DNA of 64,000 nucleotides from JAXMAO01 sp046350375 (GTDB lineage: Bacteria; Planctomycetota; Phycisphaerae; UBA1845; UTPLA1). The notes below the pieces were generated by a model, which saw nothing but the letters and a program-made list of their open reading frames with translations, did no database searches and was not told where the DNA came from. Shown one piece after another: positions 52,848-61,685 of this stretch (positions within the stretch are counted from its first letter, which is position 1; each line of letters begins with the position of its first letter). The stretch is taken from the NCBI GenBank assembly GCA_046350375.1, contig JAXMAO010000010.1:1-64000 (forward strand), given 5' to 3'. The translations under genes were made by a program, and so were the position numbers.

Positions 52848-53661
52848 TTCCGGCTCGGCCCCACTCACGTGCGACTGCGTCTTCGAGCGCCCCGCGTCGA
52901 TGACGGACAAACCGCTCCATTATTGCCCGGGCTGCACGCACGGCATCATCCATCGCCTGGTCGGCGAGATGATCGACGAGTTTGACCTGCTGCCCCGCAC
53001 CGTCGGCATCTGCCCGGTCGGCTGCTCCGTGTTCGCCTACGAGTACTTCGAGGCTGACATGATCGAGGCGAGTCACGGCCGCGCCGCCGCCGTCGCCACC
53101 GCCGTCAAGCGGACCGATCCGAACCGCTTTGTCTTCACCTACCAGGGCGACGGCGACCTGGCGGCGATCGGCCTGGCCGAGACGGTGCACGCGGCCGTGC
53201 GCGGCGAGCGCATCACCGTGTTCTTCGTCAACAACGGCATCTACGGCATGACCGGCGGGCAGATGGCGCCCACGTCGCTGATCGGCCAGAAGACCACCAC
53301 CAGCCCGGCAGGGCGCGATCCGCGCCAGGCGGGCATGCCCATCTGCGTGAGCGAGATGCTGGCCACGCTCCCCGGCGCGGCGTTCATCGCGCGCGTGCCG
53401 ATCGACGGCCCGAAGAACATCAATCTGGCGCGGAAGTACATGCGCCTCGCCATCCGCGCCCAGCTCGAAGACCGCGGCTATGGCCTGGTCGAGTTCCTCG
53501 GCACCTGCCCGGTGCAGTGGGGCGTCTCGCCGATCGAGGCGATGCGCTATGTCACAAACACCGTCGAACGGACCTTTCCGCCGGGCGTGCTGGTCGATCG
53601 TGTCAGCCCGCCTCCGGCCGCCAAACTCGCGCCGCTCGAGCCGCAGGAGGCCGCGCGATGA
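52840..53661 (+). CDS. korB: 2-oxoacid:ferredoxin oxidoreductase beta subunit (TPP-binding)
   Basis: 273 residues. CPGCTHGIIHRLVGEMIDE and GICPVGCSVFAYEYFE contain the cluster and TPP-site cysteines; GDGDLAAIGLAETVHAAVRG is the thiamine pyrophosphate motif (GDGD... with the Mg-binding NN of VNNGIYGMTGGQMAPT). LGTCPVQWGVSPIEAM completes the KorB pattern. Start ATG lies inside the alpha-subunit stop. Partner of the alpha chain in one heterotetramer. Confidence 0.88.
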   Translation: MFDSGSAPLTCDCVFERPASMTDKPLHYCPGCTHGIIHRLVGEMIDEFDLLPRTVGICPVGCSVFAYEYFEADMIEASHGRAAAVATAVKRTDPNRFVFTYQGDGDLAAIGLAETVHAAVRGERITVFFVNNGIYGMTGGQMAPTSLIGQKTTTSPAGRDPRQAGMPICVSEMLATLPGAAFIARVPIDGPKNINLARKYMRLAIRAQLEDRGYGLVEFLGTCPVQWGVSPIEAMRYVTNTVERTFPPGVLVDRVSPPPAAKLAPLEPQEAAR

Positions 53662-54281
53662 AAGAGTCGATCGTCGTCGCCGGATTCGGCGGGCAGGGCA
53701 TCTTGCTGGTGGGGCAGATTCTGGCCGAGGCCGCCATGATCGACGGCCTGCACACCACCTGGTTCCCGTCCTACGGCCCGGAGATGCGCGGCGGCACGGC
53801 CAACTGCACGACCATCATCTCCGACGAGGAGATCGGCTCGCCCATCTCGGCCCGCTACGACGCCGCGATCGTGATGAACCAGCCGTCGCTCGAGCGCTTC
53901 GGTCCGGCGATCGAGCCCGGCGGCGCCCTGCTGGTGAATGCGTCGATGGTCCCGGTCCGGTCCGAGCGAACCGACCTGCGCGCCGCCTACGTCGCGGCCG
54001 CCGACATCGCGCGGCAGGTCGGCAACGAGCGCGTCGCCAACGTCATCATGCTCGGCGCGCTGCTCGGCCTGCGGCCGGTCATTTCGCTCGCCGCGGCCGA
54101 CGCGGCCATCCAGTCGGTGATCGGAAAAAAGCACCCGCAACTCGTGGAACTCAACCAGCGGGCCATGCGCGCCGGCCGAGATGCCGCGCTGTCCGGCGCC
54201 GCGCCCGGCTCGTCCCCCGTCACCACCAGCATCGCGGCGCCCGTGGCTCCTACCCGCCAGCGGGCGCCCGTGGAAATCTAG
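53658..54281 (+). CDS. korC: 2-oxoacid:ferredoxin oxidoreductase gamma subunit
   Basis: 207 residues. Opening KESIVVAGFGGQGILLVGQI is the gamma-subunit signature; SYGPEMRGGTANCTTIISDE and NVIMLGALLGLRPVISLAA follow. Start overlaps the beta-subunit stop (ATGA). The last ~30 residues are Ala/Pro-rich and poorly conserved. With the three preceding genes it forms the complete enzyme. Confidence 0.88.
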   Translation: MKESIVVAGFGGQGILLVGQILAEAAMIDGLHTTWFPSYGPEMRGGTANCTTIISDEEIGSPISARYDAAIVMNQPSLERFGPAIEPGGALLVNASMVPVRSERTDLRAAYVAAADIARQVGNERVANVIMLGALLGLRPVISLAAADAAIQSVIGKKHPQLVELNQRAMRAGRDAALSGAAPGSSPVTTSIAAPVAPTRQRAPVEI

Positions 54282-54303
54282 CCATCCATTCGGAGCAACC
54301 CCG

Positions 54304-54528
54304 ATGTCCAGCGAGATTGACCTGCGTGAAGCGCGACAGTGGATCCTGCAACACTGTCACCACGCCAGCGTGCGGCATGTGATTGAACGCGGGCTCGAGT
54401 ACAGCGAGGCCGTGCACCGCGCCGGCCTGTGCACCGACAACACCGGCGGCGACGAGTTGTATCAGTTTCTGACCGCGCCCGAAGCCGAATTGGCCCGCGC
54501 CCGCTCGTTTGTCCAGCCGACGCTCTAG
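54304..54528 (+). CDS. Small protein at the end of the oxidoreductase operon
   Basis: 74 residues, ATG with GGAG upstream, 22 bp after korC. Sequence is helical with QHCHHASVRHVIERGLEYSE and one further Cys (AGLC); no family recognised. His-Cys-His-His may bind metal. Same strand and tight spacing suggest co-expression with the oxidoreductase. Could be an accessory or assembly factor; function unknown. Confidence 0.6.
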   Translation: MSSEIDLREARQWILQHCHHASVRHVIERGLEYSEAVHRAGLCTDNTGGDELYQFLTAPEAELARARSFVQPTL

Positions 54529-54574
54529 CGGGCGCCGCCGTGCGTCCCGCGGGCGTCCGCGGCCGCGTCGCCGC

Positions 54575-54916
54575 TCAGGGCCTCGGCTCGACCGCGAGTT
54601 CCTGCTCGATCAGGTCCACGATCAGCACGAAGTAGTCGTCCAGCGCGCAGTCGGCATGCCGGCGGAGCGGGCACTGGCCGTCGCCGTCCTGCATCTCGCA
54701 CTCGGCGCAGACGGCCTCGCGCAGCCGCGCGACGTACGGATCAATGTCGTCGCTGTGCGTCGTGCGCACGACCTCGATCAGTTTGTCGACCCGCCCCAGG
54801 ATGGGACAGTCGCGACCCGGATCGAGGTTGCAGCCGCCGTCCGCCTTCTCGTAGATGCACGCACGGCACACCGTGTCGCGCACCCGCTGTTCGACGCGCT
54901 CCCGCAACGTCTTCAC
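54575..54916 (-). CDS. Duplicated CxxC-x8-C-x7-C cysteine protein
   Basis: 113 residues; GTG at 54916 with GGGAGG upstream (longer frame rejected as non-coding). Two modules with identical cysteine spacing: Cys17, 20, 29, 37 (VCRACIYEKADGGCNLD ... DCP) and Cys70, 73, 82, 90 (VCAECEMQDGDGQCPL ... ADC). Each could hold a zinc or an iron-sulfur cluster. No family recognised. It converges on the small protein of the oxidoreductase operon and follows a PLP-enzyme gene by 44 bp on its own strand, so it may be co-transcribed with that group. Confidence 0.75.
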   Translation of the reverse strand: MKTLRERVEQRVRDTVCRACIYEKADGGCNLDPGRDCPILGRVDKLIEVVRTTHSDDIDPYVARLREAVCAECEMQDGDGQCPLRRHADCALDDYFVLIVDLIEQELAVEPRP

Positions 54917-54960
54917 AACGCGCCTCCCTCGTGAACCGACCGCCCGCCGCGCTCCGGCCA

Positions 54961-56325
54961 CTACGGGGCTGGTTGGAACGGCCGTCCGCGCCCGCCGGTT
55001 GCGGTCGGACGCGTCGCCGTCGCCGCCAGCGCTTCGCGCAGATCGGCGATCAGGTCGTGCCAGTCCTCCAGGCCGACGCTCAGGCGAATGCCTCCGGGCG
55101 TCAGGCCGTCGGCAGCCTTGCGCTCCGGCGGCAAGGCCGCATGGGTCATCGTGTAGGGACACTCGATCAGCGTCTTGATCTGCCCGAGCGACACCGCCAG
55201 CGTAATGCAGTACGCATTTTGCGCGATCCAGTCGACCAGTCGCTCACCGGCAGACTCGTCATCGCCGTCGTGCTTCAGCTCGAAGTACAGCAGCCCGCCC
55301 GGGGAGAATCGCCCGTGCTCATCGACCATCTGCCGCCGCGCCAGCGCGTGCTGGCTGAAGCTCGTGAGCCCGGGGTAGTGCACCGCGGCCACGCGCGGAT
55401 GCGATTCGAGAAACCGCGCCACGTGGTGGGCCGACTTCTGGTAGTTCGCCATCCGCGCCCCCAGCGACGGCAGGCCGTACACCAGCGTCGCCCAGGCCGC
55501 CTTGGGCGAAAGCGAACCGCCGAAATCCTTGCGATAGAGCACCAGCGCGTCATACAGGCAGCGCGGCCCGACCACCACGCCTCCCATGTCCGTCCCGAAT
55601 CCCCCGATCGACTTGGTCAGCGACTCGACCACCACGTCGGCCCCCAGCGTCAGCGGCCGCTGGCAGAACGGGCTCGCGAACGTGTTGTCGACCACGATCC
55701 AGATGCGCTCGCCCGGCGCCCGCGACGCGTTCAGCCCGTCGACCGCGCGGCGCACCGCGGCGATGTCGATCAGCCGCATGTCCGGGTTGACCGGCGTTTC
55801 GAAATAGACGACGCGCGTCGCCGGCGTGATTGCGCCGCCCAGCGCCGCCGCATCGGTCAGGTCGACGTAGGTCGTGCTCACGCCGAAGCGCGGCAGCCAG
55901 TTCGACAGCAGCGAATAGGTGCAGCCGTACAGCGTCTGATGCGCGACGATCTCGCGCCCGCCCTGCGCCAGGACGCCCAGCGCCGCGCTGATGGCCGCCA
56001 TGCCGGTCGCAAAGCAGACGGCGCACTCGCCGCGCTCGGCGACCGCCAGGTTCTCCTCCAGCATGCCGCGCGTCGGCTCGTCCAGCCGGTCGTAGATGTA
56101 GATCGGCCCGGCCGGTTCGCCGTCCGGCGCCAGGTGGCCGAAATCGACGAAGCCGCGCGCCCCGCGCTGGGCCGAGTCGAGCCGGAACGTGACCGATGAG
56201 CTGATGGGCGGAACGACGTGGTGGTTGTAGTCCCACCGGCGAGTGCGACTGGCGCCGTGGATCATCCGGGTGCGAATCGCCCGCGGTTCGCCCGACGACG
56301 ACTCTCCGTCGGCTTCGCGTGGCAT
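54961..56325 (-). CDS. Cys/Met-metabolism PLP enzyme (trans-sulfuration family)
   Basis: 454 residues. ATG overlaps closely with the previous stop and has GGAGG inside it. PF01053-type marks: RMIHGASRTRRWDYNHHVVP, IYIYDRLDEPTRGMLEENLA, ATGMAAISAALGVLAQGG, VDNTFASPFCQRPLTLGAD and the PLP Lys in ESLTKSIGGFGTDMGG. It may be a cystathionine gamma-synthase, O-acetylhomoserine sulfhydrylase or gamma-lyase; the specificity residues do not settle it. Encoded just after a membrane protein and downstream of the pyruvate oxidoreductase. Confidence 0.85.
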   Translation of the reverse strand: MPREADGESSSGEPRAIRTRMIHGASRTRRWDYNHHVVPPISSSVTFRLDSAQRGARGFVDFGHLAPDGEPAGPIYIYDRLDEPTRGMLEENLAVAERGECAVCFATGMAAISAALGVLAQGGREIVAHQTLYGCTYSLLSNWLPRFGVSTTYVDLTDAAALGGAITPATRVVYFETPVNPDMRLIDIAAVRRAVDGLNASRAPGERIWIVVDNTFASPFCQRPLTLGADVVVESLTKSIGGFGTDMGGVVVGPRCLYDALVLYRKDFGGSLSPKAAWATLVYGLPSLGARMANYQKSAHHVARFLESHPRVAAVHYPGLTSFSQHALARRQMVDEHGRFSPGGLLYFELKHDGDDESAGERLVDWIAQNAYCITLAVSLGQIKTLIECPYTMTHAALPPERKAADGLTPGGIRLSVGLEDWHDLIADLREALAATATRPTATGGRGRPFQPAP

Positions 56326-56327
56326 GG

Positions 56328-57071
56328 CTAATCCTCCACCGTCGACGCGGGCGCGGTCGCATGACGCGCGCCCCCGGCGGCCACGAAATCACGCACGCGC
56401 GACAGCGTCAGCCCGTGCTGCCGCCGCAGCTCACTCAGCCGCTCGCCGGCGCCCGCGCAGGCCGGCAGTCCCAGCGCCCGGCGCACCTCGTCCAAACTCT
56501 GGCCGGTAGCAGTCGACACGTCGCCCAGCGTCGTCGAGCCTCGAATGTCCGGCGCCGGCCCGCGCCCCGCACGCCCCCGTGCGCCCGCCGCGCCCCCGGA
56601 CGCGCCGCGCTCGGCGGCCTGCTCGGGGCACCGCGCGCATTCGTCGTCGACCGCCGCGCGACCGGCCTGGCGCCCGCCCCCCGCCGTCACCACGCCGCTC
56701 GCGGCTACGCTCAGAAAGATCGCAACCGCCAGTACCACCAGAATCGCAAACGCGACCCCGCCCAGGTTTCGGGCCACTGGACGAGGTCGAATCGGCCCGG
56801 CGTGTGCGCCGCCCGAGAGGCGGCCGACCACCGTGCAAATCCAGGTCCAGTGAAGCACAACGTGCACCACCACCAGCGCCAGCAGGCTCACCGCCAGCCA
56901 GAAGTGCAGGTCGCCATAGTCGTGGCGCCCCCACCCCCACAGGCTCAGGCCCGCCCCGCCTCGACTGCCCGGCGGCAGCACGAATCGAATCAGGAGTCCG
57001 GTGGCAATCATCCCGAGCAGCAAAGCTGCCGAGACAGCATCCAGCGCGAAATTGAGAACACTGCGTCGCAT
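56328..57071 (-). CDS. Membrane protein with DUF4405-like haem/cytochrome-b561-type helices
   Basis: 247 residues, ATG with GGAGGG. Helices: FALDAVSAALLLGMIATGLL, LHFWLAVSLLALVVVHVVLH (His residues HFW and VHVVLHW placed as haem ligands in cytochrome-b561-like DUF4405 proteins), and LGGVAFAILVVLAVAIFLSV. A soluble C-terminal part contains a two-Cys motif (ECARCP) and a helical RGSTTLGDVSTATGQSLDEV domain. May bind haem and take part in electron transfer linked to the oxidoreductases; inference. 109 bp after the alpha-beta gene. Confidence 0.65.
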   Translation of the reverse strand: MRRSVLNFALDAVSAALLLGMIATGLLIRFVLPPGSRGGAGLSLWGWGRHDYGDLHFWLAVSLLALVVVHVVLHWTWICTVVGRLSGGAHAGPIRPRPVARNLGGVAFAILVVLAVAIFLSVAASGVVTAGGGRQAGRAAVDDECARCPEQAAERGASGGAAGARGRAGRGPAPDIRGSTTLGDVSTATGQSLDEVRRALGLPACAGAGERLSELRRQHGLTLSRVRDFVAAGGARHATAPASTVED

Positions 57072-57180
57072 GACCGACCCTCCGCGGCAATTCCAGCGGG
57101 TCGCGCCATCGCTGCGTGCGTCCCGCGGCGTCGCCGACGTGGACGTCCAAATTCTAGGCCCCGGCGCGCGGCACGGCAGA

Positions 57181-59538
57181 CTACAACAGCTCGTGCGCCG
57201 CCAGCGCCTTCAGCCGCGCCCAGCGCCGATCAACCTCGGTCTGCACGTCGGCCGCCAGGTCCGCAAACTCGCCCGCCGACAGGTGGGCGAAGCCCTGTCC
57301 CATCTTGGCAAACGCCTCGGTCACCGGAACCTTCTTGCCGGTCGCCTCCGGATCGACCGTGATCCGCGTCTTGCCGTGGTCAATCTCGAACAGCGGGTGC
57401 ATGCAGGCGTCGACGCACGCCTCGACCGCCGACGGCCCGACGTGCTCGCCCATGCCCCAGTTCAGCGGGCAGACCGACAGCGCCTTGACGAAGGCAAAAC
57501 CGCCGGCCCGCGTGGTCGCCTGGGCGCGGCGCGCCTTGCGAATCATGTCGACCGGGTGCGACTCGGCGCAGGTCGCCAGGTAGGGCGCGAACGTGCCGCG
57601 CAGGATTTCGATGATGTCCTTGTGGTGCGTCTGCTTGCCGCGCTGCGCCGGGCCGAAGTGCGCGTTGCTGTTCTTCTGCCCCTTGAAGCCGCTGTAGCAC
57701 ATCTGGGCCCCGGTGTTCATGTAGCCCTTGTTGTCATACTCGAACAGGATGAACGGATCGCTTCGCAGGGCCGCGCCAACCACCTGGTCGAGCCCGATGT
57801 CGTTCCCGCCATCGCCCGAGACCGCGATCACGGTGATCTCCTCCCGCAGGTCGCCGCGCGCGGCAAATCGCTTCACCATCTCCACGATGCCCGTCGCCGT
57901 GCTCGAGCAGTTGTGGAACAGGTTGTGGAAGTAAGGCACCTTGAAGCTCGTCAGCGGATAGCCCGTTGTCACCACCATGCCGCAGCCGGTGTTGAACAGC
58001 AGCACCACGTGCCCGTCGATGCCGCGCAGGAACAGGTTCAGGCTCGTGAAGATGCCGCAGCCCGGGCAGGCCGAGTGCTTGTCAAACCGCGCCGGCATCT
58101 GCGACAGCACCTTCAGGTTGACCTTGTTCTCCTGTCCTTCGTTCAGCGTGCACGATTCGAGCGCGATCGGCTCCATCGTCGCCGGCGGGGCATAGTTCGC
58201 GTCGCCGGGCCAGGCGCCGTGATATTCCTTGCTCGGCGCAAACGACAGCGGCGGCGTGCGCATCCCGCCGTCGGCCGGACCGCCCGCCTCGCTGCGCTTG
58301 TCGCCCGCGGCGCCCACGCCGGCCTCGGCGTACAGCTCCAGCGCGTCGTCGCGCGTGAAGTTCAGCCCGCCGATGCCATAGGTCCGCTGGATGATCCGCG
58401 CCGAATTCCCGCGCCGCTGCAGCGTCGCGCCGATCTCGTTCGCCAGGTAATTGCTCGCGCCATACTGGCTGCCGCGCTCGGCAACCACGATCGTCTCCGC
58501 CTGCCCCAGCGCCTCGACGAACTGCGCCTCGGGCCACGGCCGCAGCACGGTCGGAATCACCAGGTTCACCGCCTGTCCGCGTCCCCGCAGCTCGTCGACC
58601 GCGTCCTTGGCGGCCTCGCCCGCCGTGTTCAGCGCCACCAGGCAGCGCCCCGCGCGCTCGTCGCCATGCTGCTGCACGAAGTCGTAGCGCCGTCCGGTCA
58701 GTTTCTCGAACGCCCGAAACTCTGTCGCCAGCCGCTCGGCCGCCTTCTCAAACTTCAGATCCTGCTGCACCTTGGCGTTGATCAGGTCGTCGTTCATGTA
58801 CGGGCCGAACGTCCGCGGGTTCGCCACGTCGAGCAGGCTGAACCGCCCGTTCTCGCCGCGCAGCGTTGCCTTGAACGGCGGCGGACCGACGTAGGCCCGC
58901 ACGTCCTCGGCGTTGGCAAACACCTGGATCCGCCGGTTGGCGTGCGAGGTGTGGAACCCGTCATACGCCACGATCGCCGGCAGGTTGACCGCCTCGGCCA
59001 CCTTGATGGCGATGATGTTCATGTCGTACGCCGCCTGCACCGTCGGCGCCAGCAGGATCAGCCAGCCCCATCCCAGCGCGGCGTAGAGATCGGCATGTCC
59101 GTTCTTGATGTTCAGCGGCCCGGAAACCTCGCGCGTCGACAGGTTCAGTACCATCGGCAGCCCCAGGCCTGAGATCGCCGGCATCTCCTCGGCCTTGAGC
59201 AGCAGCCCGTTGGCGCTGGTGACATCCACCACCCGTCCGCCCGCGACCGCCACGCCGGCGCAGATGCCGATCGCCGCCAGTTCGCTGGTCGCCACCAGGA
59301 AGGAGATGTCGCTCTTTCCGGCCGCGTACGCCTTGCTGACCGCCTCGCCGGCGTCGGACGACGGCGTGATCGGGTAGTAGCCTTCGGCGTCGTAGCCGAT
59401 GTCCAGGATCGCCCGCGCCACAGCCTCGTTGCCGTTGCCGAGCCAGACCTTCTGCTGACATCGCCCCGGCTGGGCGGCCGCTTCCCCGTCACCGCCGCCC
59501 GCTCGCTGCGCCGCCGTCACACCCGCGTATGCACTCAT
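57181..59538 (-). CDS. porAB: Pyruvate/2-oxoacid:ferredoxin oxidoreductase, fused alpha and beta subunits
   Basis: 785 residues; ATG at 59538 with GGAGAG is preferred to an in-frame ATG four codons earlier. N-terminal ~430 residues are the alpha chain (GNEAVARAILDIGYDAEGYY-PITPSSDAGEA; TSANGLLLKAEEMPAISGLG). After a linker the beta chain begins at ACPGCGIFTSLNLFLRG, with TPP motif SGDGGNDIGLDQVVGAALRS and FNTGCGMVVTTGYPLTSFKV. The two chains are usually separate or in the single long PFOR. Gamma and delta are supplied by a separate fused gene upstream. Specificity for pyruvate is likely, not proven. Confidence 0.85.
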   Translation of the reverse strand: MSAYAGVTAAQRAGGGDGEAAAQPGRCQQKVWLGNGNEAVARAILDIGYDAEGYYPITPSSDAGEAVSKAYAAGKSDISFLVATSELAAIGICAGVAVAGGRVVDVTSANGLLLKAEEMPAISGLGLPMVLNLSTREVSGPLNIKNGHADLYAALGWGWLILLAPTVQAAYDMNIIAIKVAEAVNLPAIVAYDGFHTSHANRRIQVFANAEDVRAYVGPPPFKATLRGENGRFSLLDVANPRTFGPYMNDDLINAKVQQDLKFEKAAERLATEFRAFEKLTGRRYDFVQQHGDERAGRCLVALNTAGEAAKDAVDELRGRGQAVNLVIPTVLRPWPEAQFVEALGQAETIVVAERGSQYGASNYLANEIGATLQRRGNSARIIQRTYGIGGLNFTRDDALELYAEAGVGAAGDKRSEAGGPADGGMRTPPLSFAPSKEYHGAWPGDANYAPPATMEPIALESCTLNEGQENKVNLKVLSQMPARFDKHSACPGCGIFTSLNLFLRGIDGHVVLLFNTGCGMVVTTGYPLTSFKVPYFHNLFHNCSSTATGIVEMVKRFAARGDLREEITVIAVSGDGGNDIGLDQVVGAALRSDPFILFEYDNKGYMNTGAQMCYSGFKGQKNSNAHFGPAQRGKQTHHKDIIEILRGTFAPYLATCAESHPVDMIRKARRAQATTRAGGFAFVKALSVCPLNWGMGEHVGPSAVEACVDACMHPLFEIDHGKTRITVDPEATGKKVPVTEAFAKMGQGFAHLSAGEFADLAADVQTEVDRRWARLKALAAHELL

Positions 59539-59574
59539 GAGTCTCTCCACGCCGCGCCGTTCGTCCGGTCGCGC

Positions 59575-61623
59575 CTAAGGCCACATCAATCGGCCGACCA
59601 TCCCCGGGATGTCGGCCGTATCCAAGGCTCCGTCGCCGCTGAAGTCGCCGGCGCACAGCGCCGCGCCCGGCGACGCCGGGAACAGCACAAAGTTGACGAA
59701 ACTCTGCACGTCGGCGCCGTCCACGAGTCCGTTCTGGCTCACGTCGCCGCTGCCATTCGGCCACACGGTCAGCGCCGCTACGTCGCTGGTCGCGCCGTTG
59801 ACCTGATTCGACACGATGCAGCGCAGATTCAGCGCCGCGCGATCGGCCGGAAACTGGCCCAGCGACGAGAGATTCACCCAGTTCGTCGCCGCGCCGCTCA
59901 CCCATGCCAGCGGCGTGCCGAGGTGCATCAGCGGGCCGTCGACCAGGTCGCTCCACGCGCCGGTGTCGAGCTCGGCCTGCCACTGATAGGCCACCGGCGC
60001 GCTGCCCGCGGCCCCGACGACGAAGTCGCCCCAGCCGCTCGCGCAGGCATCGGCCGAGCCGGGCTGCTGCGTGATCGACACCCCCGTCACCGCGACGGTC
60101 GCAAGCATGTTGTCCGCCATGAAGATCACGCCGTAGTCCTGGCAGGTCGGAGGCGGCGCGTCGTAGTGCACCACCGCCCGGTTGAACCCGGCCGGCACCG
60201 AAATGCTCAGCGTCTCGGACGGCCATGTGCCCGGGGTCTGTGCGGTAGTGGTGTTCGTGCCGGCAAAGGCGCCGTTGAGATAGGCGGTCACGCGCATCCG
60301 CGCCGAGTCGTCGCAACCCAGTTCGTTGGGGGAATAGAGTATCGAGAAGGCGCTCAGCGTTTCGCTGAAGTCGATGATGAGGTCCGCCGCGAAGACACTG
60401 TTCGGATAGAGGCACCGGCCGGAAAAGCCCGGCGGCGTGAACCCCAGCACGTTCGCAAACTGAATCGAAAAACCAGAGCCGGTCGCCGACAGGTGCGCCG
60501 TCAGCCCGCTCACCGTCAGGTTGAGCGGCAGGCTGGTGTATACCGGCGCGTTGTCGAAGTCGAACAGCACGGTAGGCGAATTCGTCATGAAGTTCGCGAC
60601 CAGCGCCCGATCGGCGCCGGCTGCGAAGGTGTAGTTCGGAACCGTGCAGACCGGCGTGCCGAATTCCGTCCAATCGACGAACAGGTAGCCCGAGTTCGGA
60701 ATCGCGGAGACCGTCACGCTCGCGCCCTGGTTGAAGATGCCGCCGCCGCTCGTCGTCCCGCCCAGCGCCGGCGAGGCGCTCGTCGAGATCGTGTACGCCG
60801 GCACGAAATTCGCCACCAGGGTGCGGTCGCCGCTCACCGTGAACGTGTAGGTCTGCGACGTGCTCACCTGCACGCCGCCCTCCGTCCAGTTCTGAAATCC
60901 GAACCCGGCATTCGGCGTCGCCGTCAGTGCCGCCGTGGACCCGGATGGATAGGCCCCGGCGCCCGACACCGTTCCCGCGCTCGGCGGCGCCACGCTGGCC
61001 GAAATCTGAAACGTCGGAGCATCCGACGTTACCAGCGCGAACGCCGTGTCGCCCGGAACCGTCTGGAAGCTGTACTCCAGACGCCGGAAATGTGTCCCGT
61101 TACCGCCCGAGCCGGCCGACCAGCACCAGTCCGGAAAGGTGCCGTGCTGCCAGGACTCGATCTGCACCCAGTAGGTCGTGTTCGCCGCCGCCTGAAACGC
61201 CGACGGCAGCGTCACGTGATAGTCGTAGAGCGCCACGCCGCCGAACGTGCCGGCCGCGGTCTGGTTCGCATTGCCGTTGAGGGTGTATTGCGCCAGCGGA
61301 TTGGGCGTGTAGTAGCTGCCGACGTCCGGCTGCGAGTCGCCGTTGATCGACGACCAGAACTGCACCCGGAACTTGACGACCGGCCCCCCGGCGCCGAAGG
61401 CCAGCGGGTCAAACCCGCCGCGCCAGCGAATCTCCGTGATGGCCGTGGCGCTGGACAGCCGAAACGAGTCCCACGCCCATTGGTCGTTCGGCGTGCCGTC
61501 CGGGTCGATCCACGACGAGAGGTAGCATGTGCCGCTGCCGTTGTGCGGCTGCTCGTACACGACCGCCGCATTCGCCGCAACGCTCGCAGCGGCCGCCAGC
61601 GCGATCGAGAGTTTCCGCGTCAT
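59575..61623 (-). CDS. Secreted protein with InlB-type repeats and dockerin-like tail, inside the pyruvate oxidoreductase operon
   Basis: 682 residues; ATG at 61623 begins the signal peptide (RKLSIALAAAASVAANAAVV). Residues ~20-205 are a jelly-roll-like module (DSFRLSSATAITEIRWRGG, AANTTYWVQIESWQ). Then two Listeria-type repeats (FGFQNWTEGGVQVS ... VSGDRTLVANFV), a beta-rich middle, and a C-terminal dockerin-like pair (SQNGLVDGADVQSF, SGDGALDTADIPGM). It lies between the gamma-delta and alpha-beta genes, same strand, with 62 and 36 bp gaps. A surface protein here is out of place functionally. Confidence 0.8.
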   Translation of the reverse strand: MTRKLSIALAAAASVAANAAVVYEQPHNGSGTCYLSSWIDPDGTPNDQWAWDSFRLSSATAITEIRWRGGFDPLAFGAGGPVVKFRVQFWSSINGDSQPDVGSYYTPNPLAQYTLNGNANQTAAGTFGGVALYDYHVTLPSAFQAAANTTYWVQIESWQHGTFPDWCWSAGSGGNGTHFRRLEYSFQTVPGDTAFALVTSDAPTFQISASVAPPSAGTVSGAGAYPSGSTAALTATPNAGFGFQNWTEGGVQVSTSQTYTFTVSGDRTLVANFVPAYTISTSASPALGGTTSGGGIFNQGASVTVSAIPNSGYLFVDWTEFGTPVCTVPNYTFAAGADRALVANFMTNSPTVLFDFDNAPVYTSLPLNLTVSGLTAHLSATGSGFSIQFANVLGFTPPGFSGRCLYPNSVFAADLIIDFSETLSAFSILYSPNELGCDDSARMRVTAYLNGAFAGTNTTTAQTPGTWPSETLSISVPAGFNRAVVHYDAPPPTCQDYGVIFMADNMLATVAVTGVSITQQPGSADACASGWGDFVVGAAGSAPVAYQWQAELDTGAWSDLVDGPLMHLGTPLAWVSGAATNWVNLSSLGQFPADRAALNLRCIVSNQVNGATSDVAALTVWPNGSGDVSQNGLVDGADVQSFVNFVLFPASPGAALCAGDFSGDGALDTADIPGMVGRLMWP

Positions 61624-61685
61624 GACAAGTCCCCAGGATTCGAGGCCGCGCCTGGGCCAGGCCGGTGCGCCGTCGAGGGACGCGG

